A program made the translations under genes and the position numbers. From contig AEPI01000041.1 in assembly GCA_000193795.2 (NCBI GenBank), forward strand, positions 8,793-72,792: a DNA stretch of 64,000 nt, read 5' to 3'. Source of the DNA: Neisseria lactamica NS19. GTDB taxonomy: Bacteria; Pseudomonadota; Gammaproteobacteria; Burkholderiales; Neisseriaceae. Below the pieces are notes generated by a model. It did no database searches and had not been told where the DNA came from. It was given only the letters and a program-made list of their open reading frames with translations. Of the stretch, positions 27,851 through 34,719 are shown in pieces. Numbering within the stretch: the stretch's first letter is position 1; each line of letters opens with the position of its first letter.

Positions 27851-27887
27851 CAAACCCGTATCGGCGGCGTCTGCCGATACGGGTTTG
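27851..27887. terminator. Bidirectional terminator between convergent genes
   Basis: CAAACCCGTATCGGC (27851-27865) pairs with GCCGATACGGGTTTG (27873-27887) around a short loop. It serves the hydrolase on the plus strand and the pseudouridine synthase on the minus strand. It is not made from uptake sequences. Confidence 0.85.
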
Positions 27888-27899
27888 CATCCCCTCCCG

Positions 27900-28823
27900 T
27901 TACAGGCAAGACCTACTGCAAAACACCCTTTCCAGACCCGACAAAGGATCTGCAAACGCAATCTTTTTTGCCAAGAGCTTCAAAGGTTTCCGATAATCCT
28001 CGCTGCCCGCTTCAGACGGCACGGGATAGAGCGCGTCATTCAACAACGGCATACCCAAGCCCATCATGTGTACGCGCAACTGGTGTTTCTTGCCGGTATG
28101 CGGCGTAAGGCGGTAAAGGCTGAACTCCCCTCTGTTTTCAATCAGTTCGACCGTCGTGTGTGCGTTTGGTTCGCCTTCCGCCTCTTGCGTCGTAAAAAAT
28201 TTCTCACCCCTTACCAAACGCGAAACCACATCAAGCGGATACGGCAAATCCGTCCTTGTCGGCGCAAGCGCCTCATACGTTTTCCATACCGTTTTGTTTT
28301 GAAACATCGTCTGATAAGCTCCTCGCGTGGCAGGATTGTGCGACAGCAGCATCACGCCTGCCGTATCCTTGTCCAAGCGGTGCAGCGGCGTAATGTCTTC
28401 AACATTCAAATGCTGCAATTCGGGACGCAGGCGCAGACGTGTGAGCAGCGTTTCCCTCAAAAAACGCCCGCTGGGGATGACGGGCAGAAAATGCGGTTTG
28501 TCCACCACAATCAAATGCTCATCAATATGCAAAATTTTTTCTTCAAACGGAATACGCGGCTCATCCTCACTGCTAGTTTCCCGATAATAAAACATCGTCT
28601 TACCGGGATCGAACAAAGAATGCTCATCCAACGCCGCACCATCCGAACCGACCACAAAACCGCTGTTCAACCGCCTGCGCCAGTTTTCTTCGCCCACAAA
28701 AGGAAAGCGGATGCACAGAAAATGCAGCAGCGGCAGCCCGTAAAACTGCTTTTCATGCGGCAGCACCAAATAACTGGGTTTGACACCGTTCAACAGCGGA
28801 AGAGGATTTTCACGTTTTTTCAT
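27900..28823 (-). CDS. RluA-family pseudouridine synthase
   Basis: A 307-residue protein with the catalytic RluA signature HRLDKDTAGVMLLS (Asp at the active site), VVDKPHFLPV before it and KKHQLRVHM near the end. The enzyme isomerises uridine to pseudouridine in rRNA or tRNA; which site is modified cannot be told from sequence alone. Complete length, monocistronic, with a poorly conserved N-terminal 90 residues. Confidence 0.88.
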   Translation of the reverse strand: MKKRENPLPLLNGVKPSYLVLPHEKQFYGLPLLHFLCIRFPFVGEENWRRRLNSGFVVGSDGAALDEHSLFDPGKTMFYYRETSSEDEPRIPFEEKILHIDEHLIVVDKPHFLPVIPSGRFLRETLLTRLRLRPELQHLNVEDITPLHRLDKDTAGVMLLSHNPATRGAYQTMFQNKTVWKTYEALAPTRTDLPYPLDVVSRLVRGEKFFTTQEAEGEPNAHTTVELIENRGEFSLYRLTPHTGKKHQLRVHMMGLGMPLLNDALYPVPSEAGSEDYRKPLKLLAKKIAFADPLSGLERVFCSRSCL

Positions 28824-28987
28824 GCGGCGGATTGTAACCGTTTTTCACAAACTTTTCAGACGGCATATCAAAACATAATTGACAAAAACAAACATATTGT
28901 TTTTTCTGATTTAAAAATTTGTTTAGACGAAATAATCAGATATTCATTACTATTATCAAATAAGAATTAATATTAATAAGAGGAAAT

Positions 28988-29856
28988 ATGAAACGCATCT
29001 TTTTGTCCGCCCTGTCCCCATCCTGCCTTTATCCGCTTATGCCGACCTGCCCTTGACGATTGAAGACATAATGACCGACAAGGGCAAATGGAAACTGGAA
29101 ACTTCCCTTACCTACCTGAACAGCGAAAACAGCCGCGCCGAACTTGCCGCACCGGTTTACATCCAAACCGGCGCAAGCTCGTTTATCCCCATTCCGACCG
29201 AAATTCAAGAAAACGGCAGTAATACCGATATGCTCGCCGGCACACTCGGTTTGCGCTACGGACTGACCGGCAATACCGACATTTACGGCAGCGGCAGCTA
29301 TCTGTGGCACGAAGAACGCAAACTCGACGGCAACGGCAAAACCCGCGACAAACGGATATCAGACATATCCGCCGGCATCAGCCATACCTTCCTCAAAGAT
29401 GACAAAAATCCTGCCCTTATCGGCTTTCTCGAAAGCACGGTTTACGAAAAATCGCGCGGCAAAGCCTCGTCGGGAAAATCGTGGCTCATCGGCGCCACCA
29501 CCTACAAAGCCATAGATCCGATTGTCCTTTCCCTCACCGCCGCCTACCGCATCAACGGCAGCAAAACCCTTTCAGACGGTATCCGCTACAAATCGGGCAA
29601 CTATCTGCTGCTCAACCCCAACGTCTCATTTGCCGCCAACGACAGAATCAGCCTGACCGGAGGCATCCAATGGTTGGGCAGGCAGCCCGACCGGACGGAC
29701 GGCAAAAAAGAATCCGCAAGTAATACATCCACCTACGCCCATTTCGGCGCAGGTTTCGGTTTCACCAAAACCACGGCTTTAAACGCATCCGCACGTTTCA
29801 ACGTTTCAGGGCAAAGCAGTTCCGAACTGAAATTTGGCGTACAGCATACATTTTAA
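28988..29856 (+). pseudogene. Outer-membrane beta-barrel protein (Phenol_MetA_deg/FapF-like) with frameshifted signal peptide
   Basis: AGAGGAAAT precedes an ATG at 28988 that reads MKRIFLSALSPSCLYPLMP and stops. One extra C in the C4 run at 29016-29019 would give MKRIFLSALSPILPLSAYA and a signal cleavage site leading into DLPLTIEDIMTDKG. The open frame continues to 29856 and totals 289 residues. The body alternates polar and hydrophobic residues as in beta strands and ends in phenylalanine (FGVQHTF), the outer-membrane insertion signal. The layout resembles PF13557-type barrels. As written, only an unexported form from a TTG at 29053 could be made. It heads the peptide/C39 locus. Confidence 0.72.
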
Positions 29857-29898
29857 GCAGGTTTTGATTTTCCAACCTTGCAATCCAAAGGAGTTGTT

Positions 29899-30373
29899 AT
29901 GAAAAAACAAATCACCGCAGCCGTGATGATGCTGTCTATGATCGCCCCCCTCAATGGCAAACGGCTTGGACAATCAGGCATTTGAAAGCCAAGTATTCCA
30001 TACGCAGGCAGATGCGCCGATGCAGTTGGCAGAACTGTCGCCTCAAGAGATGAAAGAGACTGAGGGAGCGTTTCTTCCTCTTGTAGCCGGTGCTTTGATG
30101 GGTGGTGCAATTAGTGCTTGGGCTAATCACGGTATTTCTAAAATTAAAACAGGGCAATTTGCTTCAACGAGAAGTACCTTGGCTGCAACCGCCGGCGGTA
30201 TGATAGGAGGCGCATATAGCAATGCGATGTTGCGCGGTGCATGGATTGCTACTAATGCTTTTGCCCGTTCTGCTTGGAAGGGAGGAAATGCTGTTCCTAA
30301 TGCAGTTATTCGTGCAGATGGTGCAGCGTTAAATCAGTCTTCTGGCGCAGCAATGGGAAAACATAGAAGATAA
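29899..30373 (+). pseudogene. Bacteriocin-like secreted precursor with double-glycine-type leader, frameshifted
   Basis: AAAGGAGTTGTT precedes an ATG reading MKKQITAAVMMLSMIAP, then a C6 run (29945-29950) throws the frame to a stop. With five C the protein would be 157 residues, with a Sec signal ending SMIAPSMA. Next comes a leader-like stretch, MQLAELSPQEMKETEGA, matching the LSxxEMxxxxG(G/A) pattern of class II bacteriocin leaders. The body is rich in Gly/Ala with GxxxG patterns (VAGALMGGAISAW, AATAGGMIGGAYSNA) and ends GKHRR. An ATG at 29954 would give an unexported form. I infer a secreted antibacterial or membrane-active peptide. Confidence 0.65.
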
Positions 30374-30378
30374 ACAAA

Positions 30379-30666
30379 ATGGATGATCTGATACTATATT
30401 TTTTATCAGGCATATTTGGAAATCAAGTTGCCGAATATATCATAAAAAACAACCGTGAGATGAAAGTTCCCTTTATTGCGCTTTACGCGATATTTTTTAC
30501 GTTGATTTATACTGTGGCTTTGCTGTTTCTCAGTCTCGTTTATTGGGTCAACGGTGCGGAGATTGCATGGAAGGGGATAGGTATTTTCAGTATGTCGGTC
30601 AGTTTTTGTATAGTCTTCTGTCTTTATGCTGTTGATAAAGCAGGAAGGTATAAGGATAAGAAATAG
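30379..30666 (+). CDS. Small membrane protein, putative immunity protein 1
   Basis: A 95-residue protein starting MDDLILYFLSGIFGNQ with two strong hydrophobic segments (about 30-55 and 67-88) and a basic tail. Its ATG is five bases after the precursor stop. It shares its start, its length and its topology with the protein at 31160. Position directly behind a bacteriocin-like gene suggests immunity; no family is recognised. Confidence 0.6.
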   Translation: MDDLILYFLSGIFGNQVAEYIIKNNREMKVPFIALYAIFFTLIYTVALLFLSLVYWVNGAEIAWKGIGIFSMSVSFCIVFCLYAVDKAGRYKDKK

Positions 30667-30706
30667 TAGGGATTAAACCTGTGGCAGCAAACGTAGTTGG
30701 ATATAG

Positions 30707-31101
30707 GCTCAACTTGTGTTTGCTGCTTCTTGGGTAGCCGGCGGTATTGCAGGAGGCATATGGGGAGGTGCCGGCTATGCATTGGGTGCCTATCAAGGTC
30801 ATTACAAATGGGACAATGCCAAATTTGCAGGTAACGTAGCAACAGGTGCTGTCATTGGCGCATCATTTGGTACTGCGGGGGCAATTGCCGGTGGAGGAGT
30901 CAAATTTATTCCCGGCCGGACAAATGCAGGAGCAAACATATGGAGAGTAAATAGTATAGTGGATTAAATTTAAATCAGGACAAGGCGGCGAGCCGCAGAC
31001 AGTACAGATAGTACGGCAAGGCGAGCTAACGCTGTACTGGTTTAAATTTAATTCACTATACACTTGCCAACAATGGTGCAAATCGCGTATGGCGTAGATA
31101 A
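30707..31101 (+). pseudogene. 5'-truncated second peptide cassette interrupted by a Correia element
   Basis: An open frame without signal or leader reads FAASWVAGGIAGGIWGGAGY, then more Gly-rich sequence with GxxxG spacing. It has no proper start; a GTG at 30716 is the only candidate and a stop lies at 30704. At 30955 a Correia element brings in a premature stop (30965-30967). Removing 104 bases and one TA copy restores the frame into NSTLANNGANRVWRR and a stop at 31099-31101. It looks like a silent alternative C-terminal cassette for the precursor upstream. Confidence 0.6.
30955..31060. mobile_element. Correia repeat enclosed element, 106 bp
   Basis: The element starts TATAGTGGATTAAATTTAAA and ends with the inverted TTTAAATTTAATTCACTATA, with a duplicated TA target and the typical internal AGTACGGCAAGGCGAG segment. 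The length fits the short CREE class (about 104-108 bp). It is a non-autonomous element widespread in neisserial genomes; here it interrupts a coding frame. Confidence 0.93.
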
Positions 31102-31108
31102 ATCATAA

Positions 31109-31145
31109 CAAACAGGTAATGAATTAAAGACATTACCTGTTTTTG
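31109..31145 (+). terminator. Hairpin between the second cassette and its membrane-protein gene
   Basis: AAACAGGTAATG (31110-31121) pairs with CATTACCTGTTT (31131-31142), followed by TT. It would end transcription from the cassette before the gene at 31160, unlike the first cassette, where no hairpin intervenes. Confidence 0.7.
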
Positions 31146-31159
31146 CAGAAATTTTTAAA

Positions 31160-31447
31160 ATGGATGATTTAATTGCAGCTTTTTTAGGCTATTTATCAGG
31201 TAAATATAGCGAAGGGAAAATAAGCAGATTAGGAATATCTCTAACGGCAGGAAGCATTTTCTTTGCAGTATTCTTTACTCAAGAACTGATAATTTTTATT
31301 ATTGATGGAAATAAGGAAAATCTTTGGAATTTTATTACCGGGATAATGAAAGATTTACTTTTATTTTCATGTTCTATTATTTTATTATGCTATTTTTTAT
31401 TATTTATTGCCGAAACTATTGAAAAAACAATCAATAAGATTAAATAA
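31160..31447 (+). CDS. Small membrane protein, putative immunity protein 2
   Basis: A 95-residue protein starting MDDLIAAFLGYLSGKYSEG with two hydrophobic segments, exactly the length of the protein at 30379 and with a similar start. The region is very AT-rich and lacks uptake sequences. A role as cognate immunity for the truncated second cassette is inferred from position and paralogy. Confidence 0.55.
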   Translation: MDDLIAAFLGYLSGKYSEGKISRLGISLTAGSIFFAVFFTQELIIFIIDGNKENLWNFITGIMKDLLLFSCSIILLCYFLLFIAETIEKTINKIK

Positions 31448-31581
31448 GATATTTAAAGAAATTTAAGATTACACATACTGCCAATAGTTTTCTTAATTGT
31501 TTTGTATATTTATCTGATATATCAACATCTCTATCTTATTCCGAATTTTATTGTTGAAACTTGCATGAAAAGCCATACCAG

Positions 31582-31806
31582 ATGATAAAAAAACAAATAT
31601 ATTTTAATAAAAGCAGCAATCGGCATAACCGCCATATTTATATTTTATCTTCTAACTCAAGAAAGCAGCGGCAAAACTGAAGAACCATCATATTTCTTGA
31701 TGGCCATGTTTCTCAACTCGCTTTGGTTTGAAAAAATAAAACAGTTATGGCTGCCGTTACGGCAATGATTGCCGCCTACTTTATATTTGTCTCACTGTCC
31801 GATTAA
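31582..31806 (+). pseudogene. Decayed small membrane protein gene
   Basis: Three partial frames join into one hydrophobic protein: MIKKQI, then LIKAAIGITAIFIFYLLTQ and YFLMAMFLNSLWFEKIKQ, then MAAVTAMIAAYFIFVSLSD and a stop. Two one-base shifts separate them, one near 31610 in a T run and one near 31745. It is probably a further cassette-associated membrane protein that has degraded. The rest of 31448-31861 shows no other gene. Confidence 0.4.
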
Positions 31807-31817
31807 TAAGCAAACAA

Positions 31818-31848
31818 AAAGGCTGCTTGGAAATTTCAGGCAGCCTTT
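31818..31848 (+). terminator. Hairpin just before the C39 peptidase gene
   Basis: AAAGGCTGC (31818-31826) pairs with GCAGCCTTT (31840-31848), only 13 bases from the peptidase ATG and overlapping the approach to its ribosome site. It may end upstream transcripts or modulate entry into the peptidase gene. The T-run is short. Confidence 0.5.
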
Positions 31849-31861
31849 CAGGAGGATTTTG

Positions 31862-32518
31862 ATGGAACAAAAAAGGCGGTTTGCCGCCGCCCTACTCCTC
31901 GCCGCCGCCCTACCGCTTTGTGCGCATTCTTTTCCCTTTGCGGAAGAAAACCCCATAGCCTACGGCAAAGTCAAAATACAAAGCTGGAAAGCGCGGCGGG
32001 ATTTCAATATTGTAAAGCAGGATTTGGATTTTTCCTGCGGGGCGGCTTCGGTGGCGACGCTTTTGAACAATTTTTACGGGCAAACGCTGACGGAAGAAGA
32101 AGTGTTGAAAAAGCTGGATAAGGAGCAGATGCGTGCGTCGTTTGAGGATATGCGGCGCATTATGCCTGATTTGGGTTTTGAGGCGAAAGGCTATGCCCTG
32201 TCTTTCGAGCAGCTTGCACAGTTGAAAATCCCCGTCATCGTGTATCTGAAATACCGCAAGGATGATCATTTCTCGGTATTGCGCGGCATAGACGGCAATA
32301 CGGTTTTGCTTGCCGATCCGTCGCTGGGCCATGTTTCGATGGGCAGGGCGCAGTTTTTAGAGGCTTGGAAAACCCGTGAGGGAAATTTGGCAGGTAAGAT
32401 TTTGGCTGTCGTACCGAAAAAAGCGGAGACGATTTCAAATAAATTGTTTTTTACACATCATCCCAAGCGACAGACAGAATTTGCAGTCAAACAAATCAGG
32501 CAAGCGCGTGCAGAGTAA
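31862..32518 (+). CDS. Sec-exported C39-family cysteine peptidase
   Basis: A 218-residue protein whose ATG follows AGGAGGATTTTG. The signal peptide is about residues 1-23 (AALLLAAALPLCAHS). The C39 domain carries the catalytic cysteine in QDLDFSCGAASVATLLNNFYG, the histidine in DDHFSVLRGIDG and the aspartate in LLADPSLGH. C39 domains normally sit on ABC exporters and cut double-glycine leaders in the cytoplasm. Free periplasmic forms such as FapD of Pseudomonas serve outer-membrane export instead. It probably processes the leader-bearing precursors encoded upstream. It is intact. Confidence 0.85.
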   Translation: MEQKRRFAAALLLAAALPLCAHSFPFAEENPIAYGKVKIQSWKARRDFNIVKQDLDFSCGAASVATLLNNFYGQTLTEEEVLKKLDKEQMRASFEDMRRIMPDLGFEAKGYALSFEQLAQLKIPVIVYLKYRKDDHFSVLRGIDGNTVLLADPSLGHVSMGRAQFLEAWKTREGNLAGKILAVVPKKAETISNKLFFTHHPKRQTEFAVKQIRQARAE

Positions 32519-32523
32519 GTCAA

Positions 32524-32560
32524 ATGCCGTCTGAAAACTGTTTCAGACGGCATTTTTTCC
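32524..32560 (+). terminator. C39 peptidase terminator (paired uptake sequences)
   Basis: ATGCCGTCTGAA (32524-32535) pairs with TTCAGACGGCAT (32542-32553), followed by six T. It closes the accessory locus. Confidence 0.88.
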
Positions 32561-32644
32561 CGCCCGCAAACCATCCGCATCCTCTCAAACCCTTAAAAAT
32601 CCGCTATAATCGCCTGCATTTGATTTCAGCACCCACTTTTTGAA

Positions 32645-33940
32645 ATGGCACAAAAAATCCAATCAGTCAAAGGCATGAACGACCTTTTACCTGTCGAACA
32701 AAAAGATTTTAAACTGACGGCTGCGTTTTGGCAGGCGTTTGAAGATACGGTAAACCGCTGGACACGCGCTTACGGCTATCAGCAAATCCGTACGCCGATT
32801 GTCGAGCAAACCGGTTTGTTTGTCCGCTCCATCGGCGAGGAAACCGATGTGGTCGGCAAGGAAATGTACACCTTCTCCGACTCAAACGATTCTTTGAGTT
32901 TGAGCCTGCGTCCTGAAGGTACGGCTTCTTGTCTGCGTGCGGTGGTCGAACACAACCTTCTGTACAACAGCCCGCAAAAGCTGTGGTATATGGGGCCGAT
33001 GTTCCGCCGCGAGCGTCCGCAAAAAGGCCGTTATCGTCAGTTCCATCAGGTCGGTATCGAGGCTTTAGGTTTTGAAGGGCCGGATATTGATGCGGAAATC
33101 ATCGCGATGTCTGCCGATTTGTGGGAAAAATTGGGTATTCGCGAATACCTGACTTTGGAAATCAACAGCTTGGGTAACCGTGAGGAACGCGCGGCACACC
33201 GTGCGGCATTGGTTGAATATTTGACCCGCTATGAAGCGCAACTGGACGAAGACAGCAAACGCCGTCTGAAAACCAATCCTTTGCGCGTTTTGGATACGAA
33301 AAACCCTGATTTGCAGGAAATCTGCAATGCGGCGCCGCGTTTGGTGGATTACTTGGGCGAGGCTTCGCAAAACCACTATGCACGCTTCAAGGCGATGTTG
33401 GACGGTTTGGGTATCCAATATGTTGAAAATCCGCGCTTGGTACGCGGTTTGGATTATTACAATCAGACGGTTTTTGAGTGGACGACCGACAAACTCGGCG
33501 CGCAGGCGACTGTGTGCGGCGGCGGCCGTTACGATGGTTTGATTGAAGAGCTTGGCGGCAAGCCTGCGCCGTCTATCGGCTTTGCAATGGGTATTGAGCG
33601 CCTGCTGCTTTTGGTGAGCGAATACGGCTCGTTGGAAGCGAACGCTGCGCCTGATGTCTATGCAATGCACCAAGGCGAAGGTGCGGACTTGCAGGTGATG
33701 AAATACGCGCAAGCTCTACGCGCACAAGGTTTCAATGTGATGCAGCATTCCGGCTATCAAAGCCTGAAGGCGCAAATGAAAAAAGCAGACAACAGTGGCG
33801 CACGCTTTGCCCTGATTGTGGCTCAGGATGAGCTGGCAAACGGTACGGTTACCCTGAAAGATATGCAGGGCAAACACGAACAGAAAACCGTTGCCGCCGC
33901 TGATTTGACAGACACTTTACAACAATGGAAGAACGCATAA
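32645..33940 (+). CDS. hisS: Histidyl-tRNA synthetase
   Basis: A 431-residue class II synthetase. Motif 2 is FRRERPQKGRYRQFHQVG, the histidine motifs LVRGLDYYNQTVFEW and GGGRYDGL are present, and motif 3 is GFAMGIERLLLL, followed by a C-terminal anticodon-binding domain. The stop is directly followed by the next start, so hisS and the YfgM-like gene are coupled. Confidence 0.97.
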   Translation: MAQKIQSVKGMNDLLPVEQKDFKLTAAFWQAFEDTVNRWTRAYGYQQIRTPIVEQTGLFVRSIGEETDVVGKEMYTFSDSNDSLSLSLRPEGTASCLRAVVEHNLLYNSPQKLWYMGPMFRRERPQKGRYRQFHQVGIEALGFEGPDIDAEIIAMSADLWEKLGIREYLTLEINSLGNREERAAHRAALVEYLTRYEAQLDEDSKRRLKTNPLRVLDTKNPDLQEICNAAPRLVDYLGEASQNHYARFKAMLDGLGIQYVENPRLVRGLDYYNQTVFEWTTDKLGAQATVCGGGRYDGLIEELGGKPAPSIGFAMGIERLLLLVSEYGSLEANAAPDVYAMHQGEGADLQVMKYAQALRAQGFNVMQHSGYQSLKAQMKKADNSGARFALIVAQDELANGTVTLKDMQGKHEQKTVAAADLTDTLQQWKNA

Positions 33941-34570
33941 ATGGCAGCCCATTTGGAAGAACAACAAGAGTTAGACAACTTTAAATATTTTTGGAAAAAA
34001 ACCGGCCGTTGGATCTTTGCCTTGCTGATTTTGGCGGCGCTCGGCTACTTGGGATACACGGTTTACCAAAACCGTACAGCTTCCCAAAATCAGGAAGCCG
34101 CCGCCATATTGGCTGAAATCGTGGAAAAGGCGCAAAACAAAGCCTCTCAAAACGAAATCAACGCCGAATTGACCAAACTCCAACAAAGCTACCCGCATTC
34201 CATTTCCGCCGCCCAAGCCACGCTGATGGCGGCGGCAACCGAATTTGACGCACAGCGTTACGATGTTGCCGAAGGTCATTTGAAATGGGTGTTGTCCAAC
34301 CAAAAAGACAGCCTGATTCAGGCGTTGGCGGCGCAGCGTCTGGGCGTTGTGTTGTTGCAACAAAAAAAATACGATGCCGCGCTTGCCGCGCTCGACACGC
34401 CGGTTGAAGCAGACTTCGCCCCCCTGCTGATGGAAACCAAGGGCGATGTTTATGCCGCACAGGGCAAAAATCAGGATGCCGTCAAAAGCTATGCCCGGGC
34501 TTTGGAACAACTGCCGCCGAACGCCGTTGCCCGCGAGTTGCTTCAAATGAAACTCGATTCGCTGAAATAA
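33941..34570 (+). CDS. YfgM-like TPR membrane protein
   Basis: A 209-residue protein with one transmembrane segment (about residues 24-42) after a short acidic cytoplasmic stretch, and a periplasmic domain with TPR-like helices. This is the architecture of YfgM, which associates with SecYEG and periplasmic chaperones. The hisS-yfgM-der order supports it. In E. coli bamB lies between yfgM and der; none is present here. Confidence 0.87.
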   Translation: MAAHLEEQQELDNFKYFWKKTGRWIFALLILAALGYLGYTVYQNRTASQNQEAAAILAEIVEKAQNKASQNEINAELTKLQQSYPHSISAAQATLMAAATEFDAQRYDVAEGHLKWVLSNQKDSLIQALAAQRLGVVLLQQKKYDAALAALDTPVEADFAPLLMETKGDVYAAQGKNQDAVKSYARALEQLPPNAVARELLQMKLDSLK

Positions 34571-34607
34571 ATGCCGTCTGAAATGCCGCCCTCTCTTCAG
34601 ACGGCAT
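34571..34607 (+). terminator. Uptake-sequence hairpin after the YfgM-like gene
   Basis: ATGCCGTCTGAA (34571-34582) pairs with TTCAGACGGCAT (34596-34607) immediately after the stop codon, separating hisS-yfgM from der. Confidence 0.75.
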
Positions 34608-34719
34608 TTCAGACAACCCTATCCTACGGCAATTCCCGTAAAACCATCCGCCGTGTCCCAACGGACACCTGCTCGTGTTCAGTTCTCCCGAACGGCACTT
34701 GACACAGAAAGACCCAATG

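Noticed and set aside
28860..28987. Fur-box-like or sigma-70 promoter upstream of the barrel gene
   Set aside because: The region is AT-rich with TTGACA at 28879 and scattered ATTAAT-type hexamers, but no well-spaced -10 or full Fur consensus can be defended.
29941..29951. Classic poly-C phase-variation switch
   Set aside because: A C6 run is shorter than tracts known to switch at high rate. Occasional slippage, decay or sequencing error fits equally well, so it is reported only as a frameshift.
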